Below, in pieces: positions 9,557 to 18,519 of a DNA stretch of 64,000 nt. The DNA lies in assembly GCF_943846705.1 (NCBI RefSeq), contig NZ_OX044366.1:248001-312000 (forward strand), in the 5' to 3' direction. Source of the DNA: an uncultured Pseudomonas sp. Lineage in GTDB: Bacteria > Pseudomonadota > Gammaproteobacteria > Pseudomonadales > Pseudomonadaceae. Within the stretch, counting starts at the first letter, position 1. Every line of letters starts with the position of its first letter. The notes below the pieces were generated by a model. That model ran no database searches. It was not told where the DNA came from and worked only from the letters and a program-made list of their open reading frames with translations. Both the position numbers and the translations under genes were made by a program.

Positions 9557-10477
9557 CTACGCCTTGGTTGCAATCAATCGACGCGGCGCAATGCGCCCGT
9601 CTTCGCTCACTTCACCGATACCGATAAAGCGACCATTGTGATCTTGCACCCGTACCATGCCGAACTTCGGCGCGTCCGGTGCGCGTACCGGCTGCCCTTG
9701 CAACCAGTAGAACGAACTGTGCTCGGAGAACTGCAGCAGCGGCCAATGCTGCAAGCCACTGTCGGCCGGCAGCAAGAACTGATCGACCGCCTCGTTACCG
9801 CCTTCAGCATGCACACGTTCCAGCTCTTCGAGCGTCACGGTGCGGCTCAAGTCGAACGGGCCAGCCTTGGTTCTGCGTAGTTCTGCAACATGTGCACCGC
9901 AACCGAGCAAGTGGCCGATGTCTTCGACCAGAGTACGGATATAGGTGCCTTTGCTGCAATCGACCGCCAGGCGCGCCTGCTCCGCCTCGCAGCCTAGTAA
10001 TTCCAAGCGCGCAATAGTAACAGAACGCGGCTCGCGCTCCACTACTTCACCGGCACGGGCCAGCTTGTAAAGCGGTTGACCATCGCGCTTGAGCGCCGAG
10101 TACATCGGCGGTATCTGACTGATTTGACCGCGAAACTGCGGCAGAACAGCATCGATATCGGCACGACCAACGGTCACTGGGCGACGTTCTAGCACTTCAC
10201 CCTCGGCATCTGCCGTGGTGGTGGTCACACCCAATTGCATCAGCGTCTCGTAGCCTTTATCGGCATCCAGCAGGTACTGGGAAAACTTGGTCGCCTCACC
10301 AAAGCACAACGGCAAGACGCCGGTAGCCAATGGGTCGAGGCTACCGGTATGCCCAGCCTTCTCGGCATTCAGCAACCAGCGCACCTTTTGCAGCGCAGCA
10401 TTGGAGCTAAAGCCTTTGGGCTTATCCAGCAGGATGATGCCATCGACGGCACGACGAATACGTTTCACCTGAGCCAC
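9557..10477 (-). CDS. truB: tRNA pseudouridine(55) synthase
   Basis: 306 residues from a GTG at 10477. That start is preferred because AAGGAG sits about 8 bases upstream (overlapping the rbfA stop) and the protein then begins VAQVKRIRRAVDG, as other pseudomonad TruB do. An ATG at 10510 would overlap rbfA by 29 bases. TruB makes pseudouridine 55 in the T loop of tRNAs. The catalytic Asp is in GSLDPLATGVLP; KGTYIRTLVEDIG and a C-terminal PUA-like segment are present. Translationally coupled to rbfA. Confidence 0.97.
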   Translation of the reverse strand: MAQVKRIRRAVDGIILLDKPKGFSSNAALQKVRWLLNAEKAGHTGSLDPLATGVLPLCFGEATKFSQYLLDADKGYETLMQLGVTTTTADAEGEVLERRPVTVGRADIDAVLPQFRGQISQIPPMYSALKRDGQPLYKLARAGEVVEREPRSVTIARLELLGCEAEQARLAVDCSKGTYIRTLVEDIGHLLGCGAHVAELRRTKAGPFDLSRTVTLEELERVHAEGGNEAVDQFLLPADSGLQHWPLLQFSEHSSFYWLQGQPVRAPDAPKFGMVRVQDHNGRFIGIGEVSEDGRIAPRRLIATKA

Positions 10478-10481
10478 GCGC

Positions 10482-10892
10482 TTACTCCTTGGGCTCAGCC
10501 GAATCGTCATCGTGCTGACGGTCTTGGCTGACTGCCCGCTCGATCAGTGCCGACAGCTGCGCACCACGAATCACGCTTTCGTCGTAATGGAAACGCAGGT
10601 TCGGCACGCTGCGCAGCTTCATCGCGCGGCCCAACTGCATACGCAGGAAGCCACTGGCGTCGTTGAGCACCTTGATGCTCTGCGCAACGGGATCAACACC
10701 CTCTTCAGGCTCGCCAGCGCCCATCACGGTGACGAACACCTTGGCATGACTGGAGTCACGACTGACCTCCACCGCCGTGATGGTCACCAGGCCGCCAAGA
10801 CGCGGGTCTTTGACTTCCAGGCGGATCAACTGCGCCAGTTCGCGCTGTATCTGGTCGCCGATGCGCTGGGCCCGGCTAAATTCTTTGGCCAT
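10482..10892 (-). CDS. rbfA: Ribosome-binding factor A
   Basis: 136 residues, a KH-type fold that binds the 5' helix of 16S rRNA during late 30S maturation and cold adaptation. Recognised by RAQRIGDQIQRELAQLI, KDPRLGGLVTITAVEVS and the C-terminal VPNLRFHYDES. An acidic tail (DDDSAEPKE) closes the protein. Located between infB and truB in the usual order. Confidence 0.97.
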   Translation of the reverse strand: MAKEFSRAQRIGDQIQRELAQLIRLEVKDPRLGGLVTITAVEVSRDSSHAKVFVTVMGAGEPEEGVDPVAQSIKVLNDASGFLRMQLGRAMKLRSVPNLRFHYDESVIRGAQLSALIERAVSQDRQHDDDSAEPKE

Positions 10893-10950
10893 TTCTTACT
10901 ACCTTCACTCGTCACACTGCCAAAAAAGCAGCGGACCTAAAAGCGGCAAA

Positions 10951-10980
10951 CGCCCGGCCGCGCAAATGCGGGGCCGGGCG
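10951..10980 (-). repeat. GC-rich hairpin between infB and rbfA
   Basis: Perfect CGCCCGGCC / GGCCGGGCG inverted repeat with a 12-base loop, 20 bases after the infB stop. The minus strand then reads TTTGCCGCTTTTAG, so it may weakly terminate or protect the infB 3' end. Confidence 0.6.
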
Positions 10981-11000
10981 CTGCGTATTGCGACGCGTGC

Positions 11001-13493
11001 TTACAAGCTACGGGCCACTTGGACTTTCTCGAACACTTCGATCTTGTCGCCGACCTTAACGTCGTTGTAGCTCTTCACGCCGATACCGCACTCCATGCCG
11101 TTACGCACTTCGGCCGCATCGTCTTTGAAGCGACGCAGGGATTCCAGCTCGCCTTCGAAGATCACCACGTCGTCACGCAGTACGCGGATCGGACGGTTAC
11201 GGTGAACCGTACCCTCGATCACCATACAACCGGCGATCGCGCCGAACTTCGGCGAACGGAACACGTCACGCACTTCAGCGACACCCAGAATGTTCTCGCG
11301 AACATCGCTGCCGAGCATGCCGGTCAGGGCTTTCTTGACGTCTTCAATGATGTCGTAGATCACGTTGTAGTAACGCATATCCAGACCTTCCTGCTCGACG
11401 ATCTTGCGCGCACCGGCATCGGCACGCACATTGAAGCCGAACAGAACAGCGTTGGAGGCCAGCGCCAGGTTGGCATCGGATTCGGTGATACCACCGACGC
11501 CGCCACCGACCACACGCACTTGCACTTCATCGTTACCCAGGCCGCCGAGCGAACCCTGCAGCGCTTCAAGCGAACCACGCACGTCAGATTTGAGGACGAT
11601 GTTAAGCGTCTTCTTCTCTTCCTGGCCCATGTTCTCGAAGATATTTTCCAGCTTGCCGGCGTGAGCACGGGCCAGCTTAACTTCGCGGAACTTGCCTTGA
11701 CGGAACAGCGCGACTTCGCGGGCTTTCTTCTCGTCAGACAGCACGCTCATGTCATCGCCAGCTTCCGGCGTGCCGTCCAGACCGAGAATCTCGACCGGGA
11801 TCGACGGGCCTGCTTCTTTAATGGCCTTGCCGTTTTCATCAAGCATGGCGCGGATTCGGCCGTAGTTGGAACCGATCAGCACCATGTCGCCTTGGCGCAG
11901 GGTACCGTCTTGAACCAGTACGGTGGCAACCGGACCGCGGCCTTTATCGAGGCGCGATTCAACCACTACACCGCGACCTGGGGCCGTCGGTGTGGCTTTC
12001 AGCTCAAGAATCTCAGCCTGCAGCAATACGGCTTCCAGCAGCTCATCGACACCGGTACCGGCTTTGGCCGAGACAGGAACGAACGGCGTATCACCACCCC
12101 ACTCTTCCGACGTCACGCCGTGAACCGACAATTCACTACGGATGCGATCGAGATCAGCGCCCGGCTTGTCGATCTTGTTCACTGCAACCACCAGCGGCAC
12201 ACCAGCCGCCTTAGCGTGCTGAACAGCTTCAATGGTCTGCGGCATCACGCCGTCGTCGGCTGCAACAACCAGGATCACGATATCGGTTGCCTTGGCACCA
12301 CGGGCACGCATTGCGGTAAACGCCGCGTGGCCCGGGGTGTCGAGGAAGGTGACCATGCCGCGCTCGGTTTCAACGTGGTACGCACCGATATGCTGGGTGA
12401 TACCACCGGCTTCGCCAGCAGCAACCTTGGCACGACGAATGTAGTCGAGTAGCGAGGTTTTACCGTGGTCAACGTGGCCCATTACGGTCACAACCGGCGC
12501 ACGGGAGAACGACTCACCCTCAAACTTCAAGGACTCGGCCAGGGAATCTTCCAGGGCGTTGTCGCTAACCAGCTTGACCTTGTGACCCAGCTCTTCGGCG
12601 ATCAACTGGGCAGTTTCCTGATCCAGTACCTGGTTGATGGTCACCGGGGTGCCCATTTTGAACATGAACTTGATGACTTCAGCCGCCTTAACCGACATCT
12701 GATTGGCAAGATCGCCAACAGTGATGGTTTCGCCGATTGCCACGTCACGTACTACAGGGCCGGTTGGGCTCTGGAAGCCGTGCGCATTGCGCTTCTTCAG
12801 CTTGCCTTTGCCACGACCGCCGCGACGGAAGTTATCGCTTTCCTCGTCGGTGGTACGCGGGGCAACACGCGGAGCAGGCGCTTTTTCCTTAACACTCGGG
12901 CGATGCTGAGTGGTTTTACGCTCACCACCACGACGGTCAGCATCATCATTGCGTGCTTTATCTGGGCGACGCGGTTCTTCTTTCTTGCGCTCTTCTGCAG
13001 CAGGGGCAGCCACTACTGGCCGTTCAACCGCTGCAGCAGCCGGAGTCGCTTCCACCGCTGCAGCGCCGCCAGCAGGAGCCGCTCGCTGCGCTTCTTCTGC
13101 GGCGCGACGCTTGGCTTCTTCTTCAACTTTTACCCGTGCAGCTTCAGCCACCGCACGCTGCTCAGCCAGTTCCCGCTGCTTTTCAGCTTCGATTTCTTCA
13201 GCGCTGCGCTTGACGAAGGTCTTCTTCTTGCGCACTTCAACGCTGATGGTCTTGCTATTGCCAGCGCGCAGGGTGCTGGTGGTTTTGCGCTGCAAGGTAA
13301 TCTTGCGCGGCTCTTCTGTTTTGCTGTCGCCGTGACTGCTCTTGAGGTGGGCCAACAGGGCCTGCTTCTCACTGTCAGTGACCGCTTGCTCAGCGCTCAT
13401 GTGCGGCAAACCTGCCTCGCGCATTTGCTGCAGCAGGCGTTCAACCGGCGTATTGACCACTTGGGCCAGTTCTTTAACCGTGACTTGCGTCAT
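11001..13493 (-). CDS. infB: Translation initiation factor IF-2
   Basis: 830 residues. A GTPase that brings fMet-tRNA to the 30S subunit and promotes subunit joining. Order: N-terminal IF2_N domain (MTQVTVKELAQVV), an Ala/Glu/Arg-rich linker at about residues 85-210, a second IF2_N-like domain, then the G domain with G1 GHVDHGKTS, G3 DTPGHAAF and G4 NKID, and domains II-IV. It follows nusA by 27 bases in the rimP-nusA-infB-rbfA-truB operon. In E. coli internal starts give shorter forms; I did not identify one here. Confidence 0.98.
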   Translation of the reverse strand: MTQVTVKELAQVVNTPVERLLQQMREAGLPHMSAEQAVTDSEKQALLAHLKSSHGDSKTEEPRKITLQRKTTSTLRAGNSKTISVEVRKKKTFVKRSAEEIEAEKQRELAEQRAVAEAARVKVEEEAKRRAAEEAQRAAPAGGAAAVEATPAAAAVERPVVAAPAAEERKKEEPRRPDKARNDDADRRGGERKTTQHRPSVKEKAPAPRVAPRTTDEESDNFRRGGRGKGKLKKRNAHGFQSPTGPVVRDVAIGETITVGDLANQMSVKAAEVIKFMFKMGTPVTINQVLDQETAQLIAEELGHKVKLVSDNALEDSLAESLKFEGESFSRAPVVTVMGHVDHGKTSLLDYIRRAKVAAGEAGGITQHIGAYHVETERGMVTFLDTPGHAAFTAMRARGAKATDIVILVVAADDGVMPQTIEAVQHAKAAGVPLVVAVNKIDKPGADLDRIRSELSVHGVTSEEWGGDTPFVPVSAKAGTGVDELLEAVLLQAEILELKATPTAPGRGVVVESRLDKGRGPVATVLVQDGTLRQGDMVLIGSNYGRIRAMLDENGKAIKEAGPSIPVEILGLDGTPEAGDDMSVLSDEKKAREVALFRQGKFREVKLARAHAGKLENIFENMGQEEKKTLNIVLKSDVRGSLEALQGSLGGLGNDEVQVRVVGGGVGGITESDANLALASNAVLFGFNVRADAGARKIVEQEGLDMRYYNVIYDIIEDVKKALTGMLGSDVRENILGVAEVRDVFRSPKFGAIAGCMVIEGTVHRNRPIRVLRDDVVIFEGELESLRRFKDDAAEVRNGMECGIGVKSYNDVKVGDKIEVFEKVQVARSL

Positions 13494-13520
13494 GTATTTC
13501 TCTCCTCAGGCCGCAACTGC

Positions 13521-15002
13521 TTACTCGAACCAATGGGCTCGGGCGGCCATGATCAACTTGCCGGCTCGCTCAGCGTCGATACCGTCGATGTCGAGCAGGT
13601 CATCAATAGACTGCTCGGCCAGGTCTTCGCGGTTAATAACGCCGCGCACTGCCAGTTCATGCGCAAGCGCCTTATCCATCCCCTCTAGCGAGAGCAAGTC
13701 TTCGGCTGGGTGGGCATCTGCCAGCTTTTCCTCGTTGGCGATGGCTTTAGTCAGCAAGCGATCTTTGGCGCGGGCGCGGAGCTCGCTGACGATATCCTCG
13801 TCAAAGCCATCAATGCTGAGCATTTCTTCCATCGGTACGTAGGCAATTTCTTCAAGGCTGGTGAAGCCCTCTTCGACCAACACCTGGGCCAGCTCTTCGT
13901 CGACTTCCAACTCATCGATAAAGCGCTGCAGGATGTCGCCTGTTTCCGCTTGCTGCTTGGCCTGGATGTCCGCCTCGGTCATCACGTTCAAGGTCCAGCC
14001 AGTCAACTGACTGGCCAAACGCACGTTTTGACCGCCGCGGCCAATGGCCTGAGCAAGGTTGTCTGCGCCAACGGCGATGTCCATAGCATGGGCATCTTCG
14101 TCGACAATAATGGCGGCCACTTCTGCCGGCGACATGGCGTTGATCACGAACTGCGCAGGGTTGTCATCCCACAGCACGATATCCACACGCTCACCCGCCA
14201 ACTCACCGGAGACCGCCTGCACACGCGAACCGCGCATGCCGATACAGGCACCCTGCGGGTCGATGCGCTTGTCTTTAGAACGCACGGCCAGTTTGGCGCG
14301 CGAACCCGGGTCACGGGACGCGCCCATGACTTCGATCAGCTCTTCGGCAATTTCCGGCACTTCAATGCGGAACAGCTCGATCAGCATTTCCGGCGCGGTA
14401 CGCGACAGAATCAACTGCGGGCCACGGTTCTCGGTACGAATTTCCTTGAGCAGGGCACGCAAGCGCACACCAACACGGAAAGTTTCGCGGGAGATAATGT
14501 CTTCGCGAGCCAGCATGGCCTCGGCGTTATTACCCAAGTCAACAATGACGCTGTCGCGGGTTACTTTCTTCACGGTGCCAGAGATGATTTCACCCAGACG
14601 CTCGCGATAAGCCTCGACGACCTGAGCACGCTCAGCCTCACGGACTTTCTGCACAATCACTTGCTTGGCGGTTTGCGCGGCGATACGACCGAACTCGATA
14701 GAGTCAATCTTCTCTTCCAGCACATCGCCCACTTTAGCATCGGCTTCAACAGCACGCGGCATATCAGTGGTGACCTGGTGTGCAGGATCATCAAAATCAG
14801 CTTCTTCCACCACGGTCCAGCAGCGGAATGTTTCGTAGTTGCCGGTCTGGCGATTGATCGCCACACGCAACTCGACTTCATCTTCAAAACGCTTTTTGGT
14901 AGCCGTGGCCAAAGCCAGTTCCAGCGCTTCAAAAATTACGCTAGCCGGCACGCCCTTTTCGTTGGAAACCGACTCAACAACCAGCAGTACTTCTTTGCTC
15001 AT
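13521..15002 (-). CDS. nusA: Transcription termination/antitermination factor NusA
   Basis: 493 residues from the ATG at 15002 (MSKEVLLVVESVSNEKG); an upstream in-frame ATG at 15023 adds seven atypical residues. NusA binds RNA polymerase and modulates pausing, intrinsic termination and antitermination. Domains in order: N-terminal RNAP-binding region, S1 domain (ISGTVKKVTRDSVIVDLG), two KH domains (AKLAVRSKD..IDPQGACIGMRGSRVQAV and AIGRGGQNVRLAS) and two acidic C-terminal repeats, as in other gammaproteobacteria. Confidence 0.98.
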   Translation of the reverse strand: MSKEVLLVVESVSNEKGVPASVIFEALELALATATKKRFEDEVELRVAINRQTGNYETFRCWTVVEEADFDDPAHQVTTDMPRAVEADAKVGDVLEEKIDSIEFGRIAAQTAKQVIVQKVREAERAQVVEAYRERLGEIISGTVKKVTRDSVIVDLGNNAEAMLAREDIISRETFRVGVRLRALLKEIRTENRGPQLILSRTAPEMLIELFRIEVPEIAEELIEVMGASRDPGSRAKLAVRSKDKRIDPQGACIGMRGSRVQAVSGELAGERVDIVLWDDNPAQFVINAMSPAEVAAIIVDEDAHAMDIAVGADNLAQAIGRGGQNVRLASQLTGWTLNVMTEADIQAKQQAETGDILQRFIDELEVDEELAQVLVEEGFTSLEEIAYVPMEEMLSIDGFDEDIVSELRARAKDRLLTKAIANEEKLADAHPAEDLLSLEGMDKALAHELAVRGVINREDLAEQSIDDLLDIDGIDAERAGKLIMAARAHWFE

Positions 15003-15070
15003 CGTACGCCTCGCCTTTCGCAATCCATTGGATCCTGCGCAATCCGCGCAGCTCTCGCGGGATCCGCGTC

Positions 15071-15532
15071 TCAGTCAAACCTGGGGATAATGTTGGCCTT
15101 GTCGATCATATCGATCGGCAACAGGAATTCGTGGTCATCCACCTGCACTACCACGTCCTGCTCTTCTACACCGCGCAGAAGGCCCTGGAAGTTGCGTCGG
15201 CCTTCAAAAGGCGAGCGCAGCTTGATCTTTACTTGCTCGCCGGCATGGCTGGCAAACTGTTCAATGGTGAACAGCGGCCGATCCATGCCTGGCGATGACA
15301 CCTCAAGGGTGTACTCAGCACTGATAGGGTCCTCAACATCGAGCACACCACTGATCTGCCGACTGACAATTTCGCAGTCTTCGATCAGCACGCCATCAGG
15401 CTGCTTATCAATATAAATTCGCAGCAGAGAATGCCGCCCTTGTGACAGGAACTCGACACCCCAACATTCGTAGCCAAGAGCCTCGACTACCGGGGCCACC
15501 AAGGCTTGCAACTGTTCTAGCTTGCTCGACAC
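15071..15532 (-). CDS. rimP: Ribosome maturation factor RimP
   Basis: 153 residues from a GTG at 15532, preceded by GAGGGG at about 7 bases; in-frame codons further upstream do not look like RimP. RimP assists assembly of the 30S 3' domain. Family segments: GYECWGVEF, RIYIDKQ, SRQISGVLDVEDPI, YTLEVSSPGMDRPLF. First gene of the rimP-nusA-infB operon, with a sigma70 promoter and a terminator-containing leader upstream. Confidence 0.97.
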   Translation of the reverse strand: MSSKLEQLQALVAPVVEALGYECWGVEFLSQGRHSLLRIYIDKQPDGVLIEDCEIVSRQISGVLDVEDPISAEYTLEVSSPGMDRPLFTIEQFASHAGEQVKIKLRSPFEGRRNFQGLLRGVEEQDVVVQVDDHEFLLPIDMIDKANIIPRFD

Positions 15533-15624
15533 CTGAACCCCTCGCGCATGCTGTAAAAATAAAAAATGGGCGAATCGCCCATCATCAGACCGCCCTTCTA
15601 AAGGCCGGCAAAGCTGTCGCCCAG

Positions 15625-15748
15625 CTAGCAAAAAGCCCCTTAAAAGGGGCTCCTCTGCAACTCAATGCGGGGGGCTGGTTTAACCCAGCCATCATCGGAT
15701 TCAACACCCGAGGAGAGACCTTACTACTCAACCCCACATCAAAGCTGG
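15625..15748 (-). ncRNA. rimP leader RNA (candidate attenuator or small RNA)
   Basis: About 120 bases between the predicted start point near 15748 and a strong terminator. It contains a CCCCA / TGGGG hairpin at the 5' end (15733-15751), a GGCTGG / CCAGCC hairpin (15673-15690) and the terminator stem. A structured leader with a Rho-independent terminator upstream of rimP has been proposed before in gammaproteobacteria; I have not compared this sequence with that model. It could be a regulated attenuator for rimP-nusA-infB or a separate small RNA. Confidence 0.6.
15630..15651 (-). terminator. Premature terminator in rimP leader
   Basis: AGCCCCTT / AAGGGGCT hairpin followed by TTTTTGC on the minus strand, about 100 bases before the rimP GTG and about 100 bases after the promoter, so most transcripts may stop here. 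Confidence 0.8.
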
Positions 15749-15754
15749 GGCCGA

Positions 15755-15784
15755 ATTATACGACTGAACCCCTACCAGGGTCAA
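15755..15784 (-). promoter_or_regulatory. Sigma70 promoter of the rimP-nusA-infB operon
   Basis: Minus strand -35 TTGACC (15779-15784) and a perfect -10 TATAAT (15755-15760) separated by 18 bases. It lies just downstream of the tRNA-Leu terminator and fires toward rimP. Confidence 0.85.
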
Positions 15785-15800
15785 TCGACGCTCCAGCAAC

Positions 15801-15829
15801 AAAAAGGCCCGCATCGAGCGGGCCTTTTT
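15801..15829 (-). terminator. Terminator after tRNA-Leu
   Basis: AAAAAGGCCCGC / GCGGGCCTTTTT with a 5-base loop, 7 bases downstream of the tRNA CCA end. Confidence 0.92.
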
Positions 15830-15835
15830 GAAAAT

Positions 15836-15921
15836 TGGTACCGAGAAGGGGACTCGAACCCCTACAGCCTATGGCCACTACCACCTCAAGGTAGCGTGTC
15901 TACCAATTCCACCACCTCGGC
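15836..15921 (-). tRNA. tRNA-Leu (anticodon GAG)
   Basis: 86 bases on the minus strand, beginning GCCGAGGTGGTGGAATTGG and ending with an encoded CCA. The acceptor stem GCCGAGG pairs with the 3' strand (TCTCGGT); the anticodon loop reads TTGAGGT; a long class II variable arm and T arm GGGGTTCGAGTCCCC follow. It reads CUC/CUU codons. It lies between secG and rimP, as in other pseudomonads. Confidence 0.96.
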
Positions 15922-15954
15922 AAAATTACATACTACGCACTACGGTACTGCGTG

Positions 15955-16338
15955 TTACTGCTGCTCAGGAGCCTGAGGTACGTCCACCGCATCAATAGCC
16001 GGCTTAGCTGCATCAAGAACAGGTACATCTTCAACAGCTGGAGCAGCCTGCTGAACTTCCAAGACTGCCGGATCAGGCAAACCAACCTGAGCCATGCCAT
16101 CAGCTTTATCTTTAGCAAAGAACGCTAAACCCAAGCTAGTCATGAAAAAAGCGGTGGCAAGTATAGCAGTAACACGACTCAGAAAGGTAGTAGTTCCTTG
16201 ACTACCGAATACGGTAGAAGAAGCACCCGCACCAAAAGAGGCGCCCGCGTCTGCACCCTTACCCTGCTGAAGCAAAACCAGCACAACAACACCGATGGCA
16301 CCTAGCAGATGAAGAACAACGATAACTGTTTCCAGCAT
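15955..16338 (-). CDS. secG: Protein-export membrane protein SecG
   Basis: 127 residues from the ATG at 16338 (MLETVIVVLHLLGAIGVV); an in-frame upstream start would intrude into tpiA. Two transmembrane segments (about 3-25 and 52-74) flank the conserved loop with LQQGKGADAG and FGSQGTTTFLSR. The C-terminal 45 residues are an Ala/Pro/acidic tail longer than in E. coli. Part of the SecYEG translocon in the inner membrane. Its start lies 4 bases after the tpiA stop, suggesting coupling. Confidence 0.96.
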   Translation of the reverse strand: MLETVIVVLHLLGAIGVVVLVLLQQGKGADAGASFGAGASSTVFGSQGTTTFLSRVTAILATAFFMTSLGLAFFAKDKADGMAQVGLPDPAVLEVQQAAPAVEDVPVLDAAKPAIDAVDVPQAPEQQ

Positions 16339-16342
16339 TTTT

Positions 16343-17098
16343 TCAGCTTCCTGCGGCGCGACAAATCGCACCGAACTCATCCGCATTCAGAGAGGCTCCA
16401 CCCACAAGCCCCCCATCGATATCTGGCATACCGAACAACTCGGCTGCACTGGCGGCCTTGACGCTGCCACCATAAAGAATTCTTACCTTGCCAGCCAACT
16501 CAGGGCTTTTTGCCGCTAGCTGCCCGCGAATCGCCGCATGAACCTCCTGCGCCTGCTCAGGCGAGGCAGTCAGACCAGTACCAATAGCCCAAACAGGCTC
16601 ATAAGCAATGATCGCAGCAGCAAACACCTCAACACCCAACGCATCAATCACCGCAGACAACTGCGCAGCAACCACCTCAAGCGTCTTCCCAGCCTCGCGC
16701 TGAGCAAGACTCTCACCAACACACAGCACGGGAAGCAAGCCTGAGGACTGCGCCGCCGCAAACTTGCGCGTCACAACCTCATCACCCTCACCCAGCAACG
16801 ACCTGCGCTCGGAGTGACCGACCAACACCAGCGAACAGCGCGCGTCGTGCAACTGACTCGCCGCCACCTCACCGGTTAAAGCCCCCTGCTGCGCATCAGT
16901 CGCACAATCTTGCGCACCGACCGAAACTGCCCTGCCTACCAAGCCCTCGACAACCTGAGCGAGGTGCAAACAAGACGGAAAAACCGCTACATCCACATCA
17001 GCAGGCAACACCTGCTGATTGAGACCGTTGATCAGCTCTGCAACGCTGGCGCGGGTACCGTGCATTTTCCAGTTACCAGCAACCATTGGGCGACGCAT
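16343..17098 (-). CDS. tpiA: Triosephosphate isomerase
   Basis: 251 residues. It interconverts dihydroxyacetone phosphate and glyceraldehyde 3-phosphate. Key residues are visible: Lys in AGNWKMHG, His in LVGHSERR, catalytic Glu in AYEPVWAIGTG, and phosphate-binding YGGSVKAAS. Upstream of secG and downstream of glmM, the order typical of pseudomonads. Confidence 0.98.
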   Translation of the reverse strand: MRRPMVAGNWKMHGTRASVAELINGLNQQVLPADVDVAVFPSCLHLAQVVEGLVGRAVSVGAQDCATDAQQGALTGEVAASQLHDARCSLVLVGHSERRSLLGEGDEVVTRKFAAAQSSGLLPVLCVGESLAQREAGKTLEVVAAQLSAVIDALGVEVFAAAIIAYEPVWAIGTGLTASPEQAQEVHAAIRGQLAAKSPELAGKVRILYGGSVKAASAAELFGMPDIDGGLVGGASLNADEFGAICRAAGS

Positions 17099-17163
17099 GC
17101 TTTACCTCGTCGGTCAAAGAGGGCGCAGATATTACCCAACAGCTACTCGCCTGGCAAGCCGAA

Positions 17164-18501
17164 TCAAGCACATACATCAGCAACAACTTTAGCCAATTCA
17201 TTGGCATAGCTACGCACGAGGCTTTCATCATCACCCTCAACCATGACCCGCACCAATGGCTCAGTGCCAGATTTGCGAAGCAACACCCGCCCACGACCCG
17301 CCATTTTTTCGGTGACCCGTGCGCTAGCCTCCTGCACAGCCGGGTGCTCCAGCGGATCCAGCCCTCCCGCAAAGCGTACATTAACCAGCACCTGCGGACA
17401 CTTCTGCATACCCTGCCGAGCCTCACCCAGCGTCTGCTCGCGACGCTTGAGCGCTAGCAGTACTTGCAGCGCAGCAATGATCGCATCACCAGTTGTGGTG
17501 TGCTGGAAGCACACCAGGTGACCGGAATTTTCCCCACCTAACTGCCAGTTACGCGAAAGCAATTCGGCAATCACATAACGATCACCGACCTTGGCGCGTA
17601 CAAATGGAATACCCAGATCCGCCAGAGCAAGCTCCAGCCCTAGGTTACTCATCAGCGTACCGACCACCCCACCCTGCAGCTTGCCTCGCTCCAGCAGGTC
17701 ACGAGCGATGATAAACATCAACTCATCACCATCAACCACCGCACCTGAACTATCGACCATCACTACGCGATCCGCATCGCCGTCGAATGCGATCCCCAGG
17801 TCGGCATGCTGCGCCTTTACTTCAGCTTGCAGCGCCTCGACATGAGTCGAGCCACAGGCATCGTTGATATTCAGACCATTGGGCTGCGCCGACAGTACAA
17901 TCACCTGCGCACCTAGCTCACGAAATACACTGGGGGCCACCTTGTAGGCTGCACCATGGGCGCAATCGACCACTATCTTGAGGCCAGCAAAACTCGTACT
18001 GGTAGGCACACTGCTTTTACAAAATTCGATATAACGGCCGGCGGCATCATTGATCCGCGAAACCTTACCTAACTGCTCCGACTCAACCACTGTCATCGGT
18101 TCATCGAGCAACTCTTCGATCATCTGTTCAATTTCATCCGGCAGCTTGGTGCCCTGCCCTGAGAAGAACTTGATGCCATTATCGTGATGCGGGTTATGCG
18201 AAGCACTGATGACAATCCCGGCCTCGGCTTGAAAGGTTCGGGTCAGGTAGGCGATTGCAGGCGTCGGCATCGGCCCCAACAGCATCACATCCGCCCCGGC
18301 CGCGGACAGACCCGCCTCCAAAGCAGACTCAAACATATAGCCGGAAATACGCGTGTCCTTGCCGATCAGAATGCGGCACTTACCCTGCCTGCGAAACGCC
18401 ATCCCGGCCGCCCAGCCGAGCTTGAGCATGAATTCCGGGGTAATAGGGAAGTCACCGACACGCCCACGAATACCGTCAGTCCCAAAATACTTTCTACCCA
18501 T
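17164..18501 (-). CDS. glmM: Phosphoglucosamine mutase
   Basis: 445 residues. It converts glucosamine 6-phosphate to glucosamine 1-phosphate on the path to UDP-GlcNAc for peptidoglycan and LPS. The phosphoserine loop is ISASHNPHHDNGIKF (about residue 101); the metal-binding loop is AFDGDADRV; the sugar-binding loop is GGENSGH; the C-terminal phosphate-binding motif is RKSGTEPLVRVM. The ATG at 18501 begins MGRKYFGTDGIRG, the family N-terminus. It is 18 bases downstream of folP. Confidence 0.98.
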   Translation of the reverse strand: MGRKYFGTDGIRGRVGDFPITPEFMLKLGWAAGMAFRRQGKCRILIGKDTRISGYMFESALEAGLSAAGADVMLLGPMPTPAIAYLTRTFQAEAGIVISASHNPHHDNGIKFFSGQGTKLPDEIEQMIEELLDEPMTVVESEQLGKVSRINDAAGRYIEFCKSSVPTSTSFAGLKIVVDCAHGAAYKVAPSVFRELGAQVIVLSAQPNGLNINDACGSTHVEALQAEVKAQHADLGIAFDGDADRVVMVDSSGAVVDGDELMFIIARDLLERGKLQGGVVGTLMSNLGLELALADLGIPFVRAKVGDRYVIAELLSRNWQLGGENSGHLVCFQHTTTGDAIIAALQVLLALKRREQTLGEARQGMQKCPQVLVNVRFAGGLDPLEHPAVQEASARVTEKMAGRGRVLLRKSGTEPLVRVMVEGDDESLVRSYANELAKVVADVCA

Positions 18502-18519
18502 CCCAGCACTCCCTCTAAC

